Source: Neonectria sp. B-13 (taxonomy: Eukaryota > Ascomycota > Sordariomycetes > Hypocreales > Nectriaceae). Taken from it: a stretch of DNA of 64,000 nucleotides. Under the pieces are notes generated by a model. It was not told the DNA's origin and did not search any database. It saw only the letters and a list, made by a program, of their open reading frames with translations. Both the position numbers and the translations under genes were made by a program. Numbering within the stretch: position 1 is the first letter of the stretch; the number at the start of each line of letters is the position of its first letter. Shown piece after piece: positions 1 to 10,635 of the stretch. Location of the stretch: assembly GCA_002682825.1 (NCBI GenBank), contig NOKP01000037.1, forward strand, positions 1-64,000, in the 5' to 3' direction.

Positions 1-1018
1 CTTTAGGTGTGTATTATCAGAGGCTTGCGCATCGTATGATATTTTTATCTTAATTTTACATCATCAATCGGGTGATGTGGCTTACATTGAAGTCGCAGAG
101 GAAAGAAACAGCAGTGACCAAGAAACAGGTTGTGATGCCCCCTCTCCGGTAGGAGAGGGGGGGGGGCCTAGAAGCCTGCTTAGTCAACCCGCCGGGTAAT
201 TATGGAATCAAGGACGCTGATGGATCCCAGTGCAACATTGGATACGTCAGCGGATGGTCTACTGTCTCATTTCAAGCACCGACCTGACTAACAACTCCGA
301 CGCTGGCAGTTGGACTTAATTTAGCAGTTCTCTAGCTTACCAAGCCCATCGCTCTTGAGGCCCCCAACTAACTAGCTGCAATACCGTTGTTTTATCCTGA
401 AATGTCGACTGCTTCAAGGCAGCAGGCACCTAAAAAGCCCGGAGCTACTCGAAGAATTGGCGGCTCCCTAGAGAACTAGCGGCTACCTAGAACGACGACT
501 GCTATCTGATAGTGAAATATGTTCACGCACCCCAACATTCAATCTCAAGACCCAAGAGCTTTCAAGCTCCTGAATACTCCCGGCCAGTCCAATAGTAACA
601 GTGCGACACAGAGGGGTATGGGAGGAGCTGAGAGGGAGAATGGTCAAATCGCGTGCGGTGTAAGCCTTTATATGCAGCCACATGAAGAATCATGGGGATG
701 TGGATCCCGGGAGTGCATCCGAGATCTTCCACATCGCGGGAATCCGAGATTTCCCCAGCATTCGGGGGATGAATCCGAGATTGCCCTCGCACCCCGGGAG
801 TGCATCCGAGACTTACATCGCGGGATCTCATCCGCGATTTTCCAATCGCCATCAAAGTAAAGTACGACTTCTTATATCAGTCAAGGTACAGCCTACCATA
901 TCGATACATTATTCTCATTCTTATCTCTGTATTCAAAGAAATAACACAAAAGTTAGTCATTCCTCAACTTCTTTTCCCCTCTCGGCCCGGCGCTCTTGAT
1001 AAGCAACATGGCTAATGC
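1..1018. other. Upstream non-coding region
   Basis: No convincing coding sequence is seen on either strand; the short open frames read as random sequence. There is a G-run near 160-168 and a cluster of short direct repeats at 706-838, listed separately. The last part probably contains the promoter and the unresolved first exon of the cupin gene, because a branch-site-like GCTAAT (1011-1016) lies about 20 nt before an AG at 1036-1037. Confidence 0.5.
706..838. repeat. CATCCGAGA direct-repeat cluster
   Basis: A 19-bp string, CCCGGGAGTGCATCCGAGA, occurs identically at 706-724 and 793-811. Between and after the copies the core ATCCGAGA recurs near 742 and 772, and a variant ATCCGCGATT lies near 829. 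Spacing is roughly 25-32 bp. The cluster lies about 230 bp before the conserved start of the cupin reading frame, so it could be a promoter element array or the remains of a minisatellite. No family is recognised. Confidence 0.6.
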
Positions 1019-1037
1019 TTGTATTCTCCTTTGATAG

Positions 1038-1714
1038 TGTCTTCCAACCTAGTCCCTCTTACCGTCATCAAAGGCGCCGGCCATGAGTTTATTCCCCTCC
1101 CCCAGGGCGTGAACGGAACCACGGCAGACTTCCACTCTATCCGGACCAAGACGACCGACTCCCCCTCTCACTTGACCTCCGGGTTCTACAAGATCATCGC
1201 TGGGCCTCAACGACCTGCGTCTTACAACTTTGAGGAGACCAAGTATGTCCTTAGTGGTCAGATCGATGTTTTGGTATGTCTGACTCTGAAATTTCTTGAA
1301 CTCTGAACCTGGTGAAACTACCCCTTCACCACATTCGAGTTGCTTCTCCGACCCTCTGAGATTTGTAGCATCTTAATGCTGGATAGTACTAAATATTTTC
1401 TTTTTATTCAATAGGACGTAGCTACTGGAGTCACACACCACTTAGTCCCCGGAGACTTCGCTTTCTTCCACGTCGGATCCAAGGTTGAGGTCTGTACTAC
1501 TCTCTCTCTATTTCTTGCCCTCCTGCTTTCCCTTCAACCTTTTACCGGCGAGCGGTCAACTGATGCGGTTTTGTTTTCTGTTTCTTAGTTCTCGACCAAG
1601 TCCGAAGGTCTCGCCTTCTACGCCGTTACCAGGCCCATTAGGACTCCTCACCCCAACCTTCAGGGCCGAGAGGAGCAAGTAGCGTACAAGTTGGACGTAA
1701 CGTCCAGGCTGTAA
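1038..1714 (+). CDS. EutQ-like cupin-fold protein (5' exon unresolved)
   Basis: This is a small cupin of the ethanolamine-utilisation EutQ-like type found in many fungi. Three exons can be read: to 1273, 1415-1489 and 1589-1714, with introns 1274-1414 and 1490-1588 (GTATGT..ATAG and GTCTGT..TTAG). The product is about 145 aa and cytosolic. Conserved stretches include TADFHS near the N-terminus, FEETKYVLSGQIDVL, the cupin core HHLVPGDFAFFHVGSK, and a C-terminal AFYAVTRP. No in-frame ATG precedes the conserved domain. An AG at 1036-1037 with a nearby CTAAT suggests an upstream exon, possibly with a split A|TG start; the donor was not found. The metabolic substrate is unknown, and the EutQ name is by similarity only. 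Confidence 0.75.
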
Positions 1715-2272
1715 GAGGTTGACGAAAATAACGAAGTTTCTTATTATATCTGGCCTAGATATGAATTTGTAAATAGTACTCAATAATGGACGGCACAAAT
1801 TCGCGCGTGTGGTATTGTGGAAGAAGACTACTCAACTTAAGAACAAGGTTAACTACTGAAGTAGATTACATGATTCAATGACTATTGTGATACATGAAGA
1901 GAACTGAGGTAAAGAGTGACTCCTCGTTAAGTAGTTTGACCGATGACTAAAGGCAGAAGTTAGAAAGGTTGAGAATTACTTGTCCTCTGCGGATCAGAAC
2001 AGCGAGCTACACAGTTTCATTACCAAGGGTATTTTGTCACGTACTATAGTTGGGTGAATACTGCATCAACTCCAACGTACTATCTGATCAGAGACGAGTC
2101 CGTGGGGTGGGAAGGGTTTCCTGCACCAGTATCGTTATCACGGGTCTCTCATCATGTCGAAGTGACGTAAATAAAGATATTCTTGGAATAAGATTCTCTA
2201 GCAACTCCTGTTGTGATAACAGGCGGATACCAAGTTATATTTCTTAGTCTTGAACCACCGTCGTTCTAGCTA
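1715..2272. other. Intergenic, nothing recognised
   Basis: This lies between two genes transcribed towards each other (cupin on +, GH2 on -) and so should hold only 3' untranslated regions. Small open frames here show no protein-like character. No repeat or RNA gene was noticed. Confidence 0.5.
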
Positions 2273-4993
2273 CTACCGCACCTGCAATCTAATGCGAGCA
2301 ACAGATAGGCCGTTCGCTTTAGCCCGGACAGTAACATCTCCAGATGATCCCTCAGTACCACAGAAAATAGCCAGAGCAAGACCGCTAAAGGCCTTCCTTT
2401 TTAGGGACGGGAACGCAGCCATGTCAGCGGGGTTTCCATTGTCTGTGGCGACAATCTCCCCTGGCCCGTCAACCGAAAAGGTGATGGCATTGTCTGCAGT
2501 TGGCACCACATTTCCCTCTTTATCAACGACTTCGACAGTGATAAACGATAGATCAATACCATCACCGTTGATAACTTTTCGATCAGCAGTCAACCGCAAC
2601 CCCGCAGGCTTGCCAGCAGTTCGCACCCTCTCCTCCGCCCACTTTCGTCCCTCCTTGTACGTGACCACGCGCAGCTCGCCGGGCTTGTAGACGACTTCGT
2701 CCCATCTAAAGCGATACTCGTATTCTTCCTTCTGTATACGGCCCTGTGACTTCCCGTTTACAAAAAGCTCGGCCTCGTCCGCCGCCGAGAAGACATGGAC
2801 GGGAGTGACTTCACCCACTCGTGCAGGCCAATTCCAATGCGGGATTATGTGTGCCATCTTCACGTCAGGACGCCAACGCGACTGGTACAGATAGTAACGC
2901 TCTTTCTTAAACCCTGCCAGGTCAACGATGCCGGAATACGAGCTGCGAGCCGAGTAGTACGGCGTGGGCTCCCCAATATAATCGAACCCTGTCCAGACGA
3001 ATTCACCAGCCACATACGGATTCTTGTCCTGCTGTGTCCATACCTTATCCGGTGGCGATCCGAATCCGGCCGTGTACAGCTCGTAAGCGCTCACTTGCGC
3101 CAACGTTGAGTTGCCGCCCGACGTCTCGTTGACAGGCGCACCGGTGTTTGTGGCGTCCACCGGAAAGAAGAAAGTTCCTCGTGTGCTGAGAGTAGACGCC
3201 GTCTCGCTGCTGAGAATCATCTTGTCGGGGAACGCCTCGTGGAAATCAGGATACAATGGCTGCGTGCGGATCCCGGCGAGGTTGGAATAATTGGGAGTAT
3301 CTCGAATGCCCGAGCCTTGGTAATTTATACTCAAAATGTCCATGGAATGACCAAAGGGCATGTCTGGCTTGGCGAAGTTCATCGAAGCAGTAGTAGGACG
3401 AGTCGGATCCTCTTCCTGGACTATCTTGTGCAAGGACAGGGCCAACGCCGCCCCAGCCTCATCCGTGTGCTGTTCTCCCACTTCGTTGCCGAAGCTCCAA
3501 GCGATGATGGACGCATGGTTCCGGTCCCGACGGACAAAGGCCCGCAGATCTGGTTCGTGCCAGTCTGAAAAGATCAAGTGGAAATCAGAGGCTGTCTTGC
3601 TGAGCTCCCAGGAATCGAAGATCTCGTCGATGACCAGGAATCCCATTCTGTCTGTGAGTTCCAGCAGCTCAGGAGCGGGCGGGTTGTGCGACATGCGGAT
3701 CGCGTTGACACCAAGTTCTCGCAGGATTTCCAGCTTTCGTTCGGCGGCGCGAACATTGAAAGCGGCTCCTAAGGCGCCCAGGTCGTGGTGCTCATTGACG
3801 CCTTGGATGCGAATAGACTCGCCATTTACCACAATGCCCTTATTGGGGTTGAATTCCACGGTACGGATGCCGAACTGTGTTTCGTAGGTGTCGATTGGCT
3901 CTTCGTTGACATACAGTTTCGTCACTGCCACGTACAAGTTGGGATTTTGTGTAGGTGGCGGTCCCCAGTATCGTGGGTTTTTCACTTTCACTGAAGCGTT
4001 GACTGATTGTTTTCCTGCTGCGGAGACATCTGCAGTAATCCTTGGGAACTCGACAACCTTTTTGCCCGCCCGCCCTGTGGCTGAGTCGAAGATGTGGACT
4101 TTTGTCACAACTTCGATCTTTTGACTCTGCTTTCCGCTGTTTTCGATTTCAACAACCAGGTCAACAATTGCCGACTCGTCGGAGACCTCCCTCGATACAA
4201 TGTAGGTTCCCCATTGAGCGACGTGAGTAGACTCAACCTTGGTGAGCCAAACACTTCGGTAGAGACCACCACCAGGATACCAACGTGCTGAGTCTGTTGG
4301 GTTGTCCAGCCGTATAGCCAGCTGGTTGTCGTCTCCTGGCTTGAGATAAGGGGTCAGGTTGAGACGAAACGAGTTGTATCCGTAAGGCCATCCTCCAACC
4401 AAGCGGCCATTGAGCCAAACCATTGCGTACGACATGGCGCCATCGATGTCCAGATATATCGATTTACTCTTGTCGTCAGAAGATACCGTCAGTTTCCGGC
4501 GGTACCAGCCTACTCCATGCACAGGGAGGCGACCCATCCCGCCACCAACAATCGGATCCTCCTCGGTATAGAAAGGCCCTTGAACCGCCCAGTCATGCGG
4601 CAGCTTGATGGCCTCCCAGTCACTATCATCAAACGAATCTTGAGCAAAGATGATGTCGCCGCCATGAGGGCTGTCACTCGGGCGTTGATGGCGGTCAGCC
4701 GGATCGCTGATAAAGTCGTTGCCCGAAGGAAGAATCCATGACTTGAGCACGGCTGCCTCCTCGAGACCGGTCAAGTCTGGACGATGGTCGTAGATGACGC
4801 CGTCGGGGTTTGACTCTGACCGCCAAAACTTCCAGTCCGAGTTGATATTGATGCGTTCGCGACTGGTTTGCCTTACATCTTGGCGGGGGTTGTTAATAGT
4901 TAGTGCGTCCGCGGGTTGAGGGCCGACGAGCAACAACAAGCCGAATTGGATCAGCCCGCAGGCCTTGTATGCCAGTTCTCGAAGACGAGGCAT
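2273..4993 (-). CDS. Secreted glycoside hydrolase family 2 (beta-galactosidase type)
   Basis: A single-exon 906-aa secreted enzyme expected to hydrolyse beta-galactosides or beta-glucuronides outside the cell. The frame stays open to 5080, but the Met at 4993 is preferred because a signal peptide follows directly (hydrophobic CGLIQFGLLLLVG, then ADA). Order of domains: GH2 sugar-binding jelly roll (WKFWRSE, PHDWAVQGPF, VGWYRR), immunoglobulin-like domain, TIM barrel, and C-terminal Ig-like domains of the kind found in DUF4982-bearing GH2 proteins. The acid/base Glu lies in WSFGNEVGEQ (about residue 504) and the nucleophile Glu in ILSSETAS (about 597); GEFVWTGFDYIGEPTPYY is typical of the family. 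All catalytic residues are present. The promoter carries two abutting CreA-type sites. Exact substrate cannot be told from motifs. Confidence 0.9.
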   Translation of the reverse strand: MPRLRELAYKACGLIQFGLLLLVGPQPADALTINNPRQDVRQTSRERININSDWKFWRSESNPDGVIYDHRPDLTGLEEAAVLKSWILPSGNDFISDPADRHQRPSDSPHGGDIIFAQDSFDDSDWEAIKLPHDWAVQGPFYTEEDPIVGGGMGRLPVHGVGWYRRKLTVSSDDKSKSIYLDIDGAMSYAMVWLNGRLVGGWPYGYNSFRLNLTPYLKPGDDNQLAIRLDNPTDSARWYPGGGLYRSVWLTKVESTHVAQWGTYIVSREVSDESAIVDLVVEIENSGKQSQKIEVVTKVHIFDSATGRAGKKVVEFPRITADVSAAGKQSVNASVKVKNPRYWGPPPTQNPNLYVAVTKLYVNEEPIDTYETQFGIRTVEFNPNKGIVVNGESIRIQGVNEHHDLGALGAAFNVRAAERKLEILRELGVNAIRMSHNPPAPELLELTDRMGFLVIDEIFDSWELSKTASDFHLIFSDWHEPDLRAFVRRDRNHASIIAWSFGNEVGEQHTDEAGAALALSLHKIVQEEDPTRPTTASMNFAKPDMPFGHSMDILSINYQGSGIRDTPNYSNLAGIRTQPLYPDFHEAFPDKMILSSETASTLSTRGTFFFPVDATNTGAPVNETSGGNSTLAQVSAYELYTAGFGSPPDKVWTQQDKNPYVAGEFVWTGFDYIGEPTPYYSARSSYSGIVDLAGFKKERYYLYQSRWRPDVKMAHIIPHWNWPARVGEVTPVHVFSAADEAELFVNGKSQGRIQKEEYEYRFRWDEVVYKPGELRVVTYKEGRKWAEERVRTAGKPAGLRLTADRKVINGDGIDLSFITVEVVDKEGNVVPTADNAITFSVDGPGEIVATDNGNPADMAAFPSLKRKAFSGLALAIFCGTEGSSGDVTVRAKANGLSVARIRLQVR

Positions 4994-5080
4994 GCTGGAG
5001 AATGACTGTGAGGACAAAAGAGTGACCGCATGCTGTTTCCAGGCTTTTATATCCGATGGATCTTCATAGCCATGTCGCAA

Positions 5081-5842
5081 CTGTCGTCATCGTCAGTCCA
5101 ACGGATGATATTTCCCAGTAAATGCCTCTCAATCCATCATCTCCCCATCTTTATATGAGGGGAAAGAGCAACAAGGGCAGTGGGGCTGGGGTGCTCTGAA
5201 TGCGTTCATCTTAGCCAAAGCCAACAAGGATAAACGTCTTGGATCTGCACCCCTCGACCTCAAGTGCCGAACCCCGCGCGCGTCAATCCAAAAACAGACA
5301 GCGGAGGTGCAAGGACATCACATTAGGATTTCTCCACCGTGTTTAGCCTAATTATTCTTTGATACGATTGGGACGCGTGTAGTCTGCGAGGGGGCTGGCA
5401 TCAGTATGTGCCAGGGGTCTCAATTGCTGCGTGTCATATTTTCCAATCCTCTACTGCACCATTGTACTAAAGGTTAATCGGTTTTCTTACTACCAAAAAA
5501 TCAGGGAGAGATGTCCGGAGGGTGTTTATTGTGCTAAACAGGTGGTTGACTATTAGTTTGGTTAGGCAGCTTGCGTTTAGCCAACGACTCAGTCATTGAT
5601 TACGCTCTTGTGATTAGACCAAAGATTTCTATTGCCAACCTTGTACCATGGTTCTCAACTGATGTTGCTACTTGGAGTTAGTCACAGATCTGGGGGCAAT
5701 TAATTCCTTACCGGTGGGCGACAAAGCGGTTTGCTTCTTCGACGTTTGAAGAAACAGGATCCTCCCAGATCTGAAGAAGGGCTACTAGGGAGACGGAAAC
5801 AGGACCAAATTACTTATATAAGTAAGCAATGCCTAGATGTTC
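5081..5842. other. Intergenic between GH2 promoter and mucin-like gene 3' end
   Basis: About 760 bp, AT-rich in the middle. The left part is the GH2 promoter and holds the CreA-type sites at 5180-5191. No coding frame or RNA gene is recognised. Confidence 0.5.
5180..5191 (+). promoter_or_regulatory. Tandem CreA-type (SYGGRG) motifs upstream of GH2 gene
   Basis: GTGGGG (5180-5185) is followed directly by CTGGGG (5186-5191). Both match the SYGGRG consensus of the fungal carbon-catabolite repressor CreA/CRE1. They lie about 190 bp before the preferred GH2 start codon. Paired sites are the functional form known from ascomycete glycosidase and utilisation genes, so glucose repression of the GH2 gene is a reasonable inference. 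The motif is short and occurs by chance. Confidence 0.4.
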
Positions 5843-7943
5843 TTAAAGTAGAAAAGCTGCGATAAGAGGTACCACGTATATCTCGACTTTGTTCACCATA
5901 TAACCATGTCCGCCTTCGTTTGGGACAATCTCCACTGGCCCAGAACTAGTTGGTGCAGAAGTTCCGGTGCTGGTGCCGGTGCCGGTGCCAGCAGCAGTGC
6001 CAAGAGCAGTGCCAGAAACAGAACCAGCAGAAGCCCCAGTAGCAGTGCCAGTAGCAGCTCCAGTAGCACTGCCGGTAGCAGCTCCAGTAGCACTGCCGGT
6101 AGCAGCTCCAGTAGCACTGCCGGTAGCAGCTCTAGTAGCAGTGCCAGAAACAGTACCAGGAGCAGTAGCAGTGCCAGTGCCAGTTTCGGATTCCAAGATA
6201 GAGCCAGAGCCAGAGGGCTCACCTTCGCCTGTTCCACTTGGGGCTCTGGTTTCTTGACCACCAGGAGCAGACTCTGCCCGAGTGGTCTCAGCCACGGGTT
6301 TTATACTCTTCGCCTCCGCTAACCTGATACCACGAACAGTGAGATCCACGGGCTGAGCGCCAGATTCCTGCACTATTTCAACCTTGGGGTTTTCTGAAGC
6401 CTCGGTTTTTTCACTCTCCACCTCTTTGAACTTGCCCACGGTGGTCTCAAGTTCTTTGTCGTAAATGGTTTTCTCGTCAAAGATCATCTGGAGACGGGAG
6501 CCTGTCATTTCCTGTCGCAAGAGCAACCCAAACTGTTGGCTCGGAGCGCCAATTTCTCCAACACTGATTGAAGCTATGAGCCTGACGAGTTCGCCCGGCG
6601 CGACATATAACGGTTTCACGACGTCAAGACTGAAAGATGCGTTGCTGTTTGGTGGAGCTCTTAGCAGACTATTGCCCATGTCAGCTTATAGCAGATGTGA
6701 GGCCGCCGTTGGGGGGGTCTTACATTGCTCTCTCACCGTCAATGGTGATAAAACTTGCGTGTTGGCCTAGCGTGGCATCGCTGAGGTCTAATTCGATCGA
6801 TTCCCCGGTTGGCCTAGAAGAAGGGCTAGTAAGTGTCCTGAATCCCGTGGCCCGGGGTCTTGTTGCCTCGAGGCTACCAGTGGGCTCATTGGCAGCCCTG
6901 GTTGGCTCCTGGGGAGTAATAGAAGTCCCAGGAGGACCTTCAGTAGTCTCGAGGGGTCCAATACGCGTAGGCTCAATAGGTGTTTTTGTGGGCACATTAA
7001 GTGTCGGTTCAATCGATGTCTGGATCAGCTGGGTTTGTGTTTCGGCCTGCTGGGTAGATGGCTCGACTTTCTCAGTAGCTATCAGCTGAACAGATGTTTC
7101 GGGAAGCGTTTCGATAGACGTAGGAGGAGCGTTGGACGTTGAAGCCTGAGATGTTGGAGGTTGAAATTCAGATGTAGATGCTGGAATTTCAGGAGCTTGC
7201 GATGTTGGAAGATTGGTTGTTGGAGGTTGAGATGGGAGAGCCTGCGATGAGGGAGCTTCAGATGTTGGGGGTTGAAGTTGAAATGTAGGAGCTCCAGACG
7301 TCGGAGCTTGGGATGTGGGAGCTGAAAGTTGAGATGTAAGAGCTTGAGATGTTGAAGCTTGGGATACGGTAACTCGAAGTTGAGATGTAGAAGTTTGAGG
7401 TGATGTAGGTGCTTGCGAGGTGGTAGCTAAAAGTCCAGATGTTGGAGTTGAAAGTCCAGATGTGGAAGCTGAAAGTCCAGATGTAGAAGCTGAAAGTTCA
7501 GATGTGGAAGCTGGAAGTCCAGATGTAGGAGCTGAAAGTTCAGATGTGGATGCTGGAAGTCCAGATGTAGGAGCTGAAAGTTCAGATGTGGAAGCTGAAG
7601 GTTGAGATGTAGAAGCTGAAAGTGCAAATGTAGAAGCTGAAAGTTGAGATATAAGGGATTGAGATGTAGGAGCTTCAGGTGTTAAAGCTGGGAATATGGT
7701 AGATTGAAGTTGAGATGTTGGAGCTTGGGATATGGTAACTGGAAGTTGAGATGTTGGAGCTTGGGATATGGTAACTGGAAGTTGAGATGTTGGAGCTTGG
7801 GATATGGTAACTTGAAGTTGAGTTGGAGGAGCTTGAGATATCGGGACTTCAATCGTGGACACCTCAGGCGTTTGGCCCCGGGCGCTTTCGAGTAAAAGGC
7901 CTATGATCAGGCCGTTTAACAGACGCATGGCAGCGGATTTCAA
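5843..7943 (-). CDS. GPI-anchored mucin-like cell-wall protein
   Basis: A two-exon gene (7943-6724 and 6668-5843; 55-nt intron 6669-6723 with branch GCTGAC and acceptor CAATAG) giving 681 aa. Met 7928 is an alternative start; both give a signal peptide (LLNGLIIGLLLESARG). Residues about 25-400 are Ser/Thr/Pro/Gln-rich repeats: a 12-residue SQAPTSQLPVTI unit, then ten-odd STSELSAPTSGLPA-type units. A non-repetitive middle part of about 150 residues follows and looks folded (DLSDATLGQHASFITI, YVAPGELVRLIASISV). The C-terminal third has four 8-residue ATGSATGA units and a GT-rich stalk, ending in a small-residue site and hydrophobic tail (YVVPLIAAFLL) typical of a GPI signal. Heavy O-glycosylation and wall location are inferred. 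It could act in adhesion or surface masking; no known adhesin is recognised. Confidence 0.8.
6047..6142 (-). repeat. Four 24-bp in-frame tandem repeats
   Basis: Copies at 6047-6070, 6071-6094, 6095-6118 and 6119-6142 encode an Ala/Thr/Gly/Ser octapeptide in the mucin-like protein stalk. The second and third copies are identical; the first and last differ by one to two bases. Such units expand and contract without breaking the frame. Confidence 0.9.
7711..7818 (-). repeat. Three 36-bp in-frame tandem repeats
   Basis: Copies at 7711-7746, 7747-7782 and 7783-7818 are nearly identical and encode a 12-residue SQAPTSQL-type unit near the mature N-terminus of the mucin-like protein. A diverged fourth copy lies at 7675-7710. 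Near-identity of adjacent copies points to recent unequal exchange. Confidence 0.9.
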
Positions 7944-9337
7944 TTTGTGCTGAGAATTCCACGAACAGACTGCACAGCTGAGGATGTCTCAGGAAGACAT
8001 AAGCCTTGCCATCAATGAGTACACAGCTGAGCCGTCCTGTGTCATCTCATATAGCATGCTTTCACATGCTTATTGCCCGACTCGCGAGTGATAAACCTTG
8101 GAGTCATCAAGAAGAGGCTTTGAACATGCTGTGCTAAGCCATGCGATGCGACTGTGTTGGTTCAACGGCGGCCACTCGGCTTGATTGAGTTTGTCAAATG
8201 GCACAGAAGCAGGCTTGTCTCTCTCGAGACACTCTCTAGTAGAGCTTTGATTGGTTCGACTGTATCCTGATGGCGTACGCCACCGGAGGTTGTGGTTTGG
8301 CTAGTCTTCGGCCAAGCCAATCCACATCGCTGACGGACATTCACAGGGCCGTATATAATAATGGATGTTGTAACATGTAAAAACGCTAATAACTGACTTG
8401 TATTAAAATAGATCGCATTTGTAGTCGAGAACCAAACCATCCAACAGAGAGAAGAATACATAAGTCCAGACATCATCAATCAGCTCAATTAAAATAATTG
8501 GACCAGGCTCGATAACTTCTTCAATTTAAGAGGTCTAGAGCCGGGGACACCATCGCAAGTAAGACCAGGCTACACAGCTGAAACGCGTCACCTGCGGGGA
8601 ACAGTATGAAGTAATCATCCGGAACTGTAGGGCATTCAAGCTATATAACGATACTAACGCAATGTGTGGAGGAGAGGTGTGGTCCTTTGCGGCACCCCTC
8701 ATAGGGTCTGCTTACATACTGAGACTTTGCCACACGTACCAAGTTAACATCATTAACACCTGCGACCTGTACTATTTGGACGGTCTATGGAGCCGGCCAG
8801 CTGATCACATGAATAGAGCGTCTGGCCCCTCCGTGCCGTCATCTGCAGAACCCAACGTCTATCTCAGTGTGCCCAGACTTGAGCGCTTGACACTTGGGAA
8901 TAGAGCGGGTGCACAAGCAAGGAAAGATGATGATTCTCTGGCAGTGAGGCTACAGATGGATACGGAATCCAGAGAAAATCAAATGCTGGTTCATGATCGC
9001 GCGTGCAAGAGACTTGGGACTGAGCTGCATCATCATGACCCTTAGGCCAGCCTCAGCCTGGGTCCTTCAGCCCTTGTGCGGCTCGCGGGCCAAGCCACAG
9101 CGGTTCTAATTTTCAGCCCTGCTAGTCGCTTGGGAATGGGTTGGTTGGCATCATCCGTACTGTACTCTGGCCCGAGGGTGTAAGACGCCTCAATCTTGGC
9201 GCCAATCAGGGCCGTCTGAAAATGCGTGTATGCCGCCACTGTTGAGCTGATGACATGTAAACTGAACTCCCGCCCTGTGTTTTGCGAGGCATCTACCCCG
9301 ACGGTATCTTCTCCATCTCGCTGCCTTCGACTTCAAC
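7944..9337. other. Divergent intergenic region
   Basis: About 1.4 kb between the start codons of the mucin-like gene (-) and the single-pass surface protein (+), so it must hold both promoters. Open frames of up to 127 codons (8662-9045 on +) have no recognisable motif and are treated as chance. Confidence 0.5.
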
Positions 9338-10635
9338 ATGAATAGCCTACTACATTATGCGATAGTCCTCGGCTTGTGGACTGTCCGTGGCTCATACGGA
9401 CGAGTTCTCTCCGAGCCAATTCAACGACCACACATGGCGGACCGTGACCGACCACCTGCGCAAACTCACACGGTAGAGGTCCCTGAACTCAGCTACATGG
9501 CAAAGCGTCAAGAAACCAGCTTATCCAACGCCGTCTTTACCGTCACCATAGCCACAGACGAAACATGCGGTTGGCTGTCCGGGTCTGCAGGGAGCCCGAT
9601 TACTTGCGAGAACCATCAACCCTGCATGTGGGCTGGTGCTCTGGGGATAATCTGCGGCGTGCCTGACAACTCCGATAACTGGGAGGCTCACGTTAGGTGT
9701 GTTGAGAGGGAGGTGGCATTGAACGTGAGCATTTGCGGCGATACCTGCGAAAGCAACAGGTTCTATCTTCTCTGGTGAGCCGAATGTCTTCGCAGTGGTA
9801 CAGGATATGTTGTTGACAGCCAGACGTGCACTCTAGCACCGACGAGTCGGCCGCTTATTGTCGAACGTATGCCTATCCAGAGGGAATCAAGGACTATAGA
9901 TGTGCACCGACGCCCGTTGGCAGAGTTCAGAGTGTGTCCTTTACATACAATGGTCAGCATGATGCGGTGTTTCTCACTTCAACCTACGCCGACAGCAACT
10001 CACACGTCTCGTCAACCGAACCGGTTTCTTCCACCGCACCAGTTTCTTCTACTGCACCGGTTTCTTCTACCGCACCACCTCCGCCTCCCCCTTCTCCTCC
10101 AACCCATGTTAATATCGGAGCCATTGTCGGTGGTGCGATTGGAGGTTGCGTGGTAGTGTCGCTCGTGGCATTTGCTATCTTCTGGTTTGTTCGACGGCGG
10201 AGGACTCCCCCTGTTCAGCAAGTCACTCCGCCAATGCAGGTTGCTCCGATGGAACAGGGTCCATCGACTGGGACAGGGCCGAATGCTGCAAAGGCGAGCC
10301 CAAGTTCTCCGGTGCAGTCCGAGTGGAGAGACTCGATGATGACTGTGCTGAGCTCGGGTAGCAATCCCGCCTCGCCGCAGTCTTGGATTAATCAATCAGT
10401 ATCACCGGGTGGACAGAGTGTGGCGTCTCAAGGTGTACCACAGCCTGCAACGCATGAAATGAGCGGGGGTCATGTTCAACCTCGGGTCTATGAAATGGCT
10501 GGAGACCCTGCCCGTCCGCAGGTCTATGGAATGATGGGAGATCGTGCCCACCCGAGGGTCTATGAATTGACCGGAGACCAAGCCCATCCTCAGACCCAGT
10601 TTGTTGGACCACGGAGTTGGATTGGCTGTGAATAA
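9338..10635 (+). CDS. Single-pass Ser/Thr-stalked surface protein (Mid2/WSC-sensor-like layout)
   Basis: Two exons (9338-9774, 9837-10635; 62-nt intron 9775-9836) give 411 aa. The acceptor at TCTAG|CACC is the only one that keeps frame and it yields CTDESAAYCRTYAYPEG, matching the Cys-rich pattern of fungal proteins of this layout. Order: signal peptide (residues 1-20), Cys-rich ectodomain with about ten cysteines, VSSTAP repeats and a proline run, a transmembrane helix (IGAIVGGAIGGCVVVSLVAF), an RRRR stop-transfer, and a roughly 150-residue cytoplasmic tail ending in four 12-residue repeats. The arrangement suggests a wall-stress sensor-like or structural membrane protein. Membership in the true Mid2 or WSC family is not shown. 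It is divergent from the mucin-like wall gene. Confidence 0.78.
10456..10599 (+). repeat. Four 36-bp in-frame repeats in cytoplasmic tail
   Basis: Units 10456-10491, 10492-10527, 10528-10563 and 10564-10599 encode imperfect 12-residue repeats of the form EMAGDPARPQVY. The conserved positions are Gly-Asp in the middle and Pro-x-Val-Tyr at the end, which gives a regularly spaced Tyr in a cytoplasmic domain. Confidence 0.85.

Noticed and set aside
5906..6322. Serine-run frame on + strand
   Set aside because: Produced by reading the 24-bp coding repeats of the mucin-like gene on the wrong strand.
8662..9045. 127-codon + frame in the divergent intergenic region
   Set aside because: No domain, no signal peptide and no supporting splice or start context; more likely promoter sequence.
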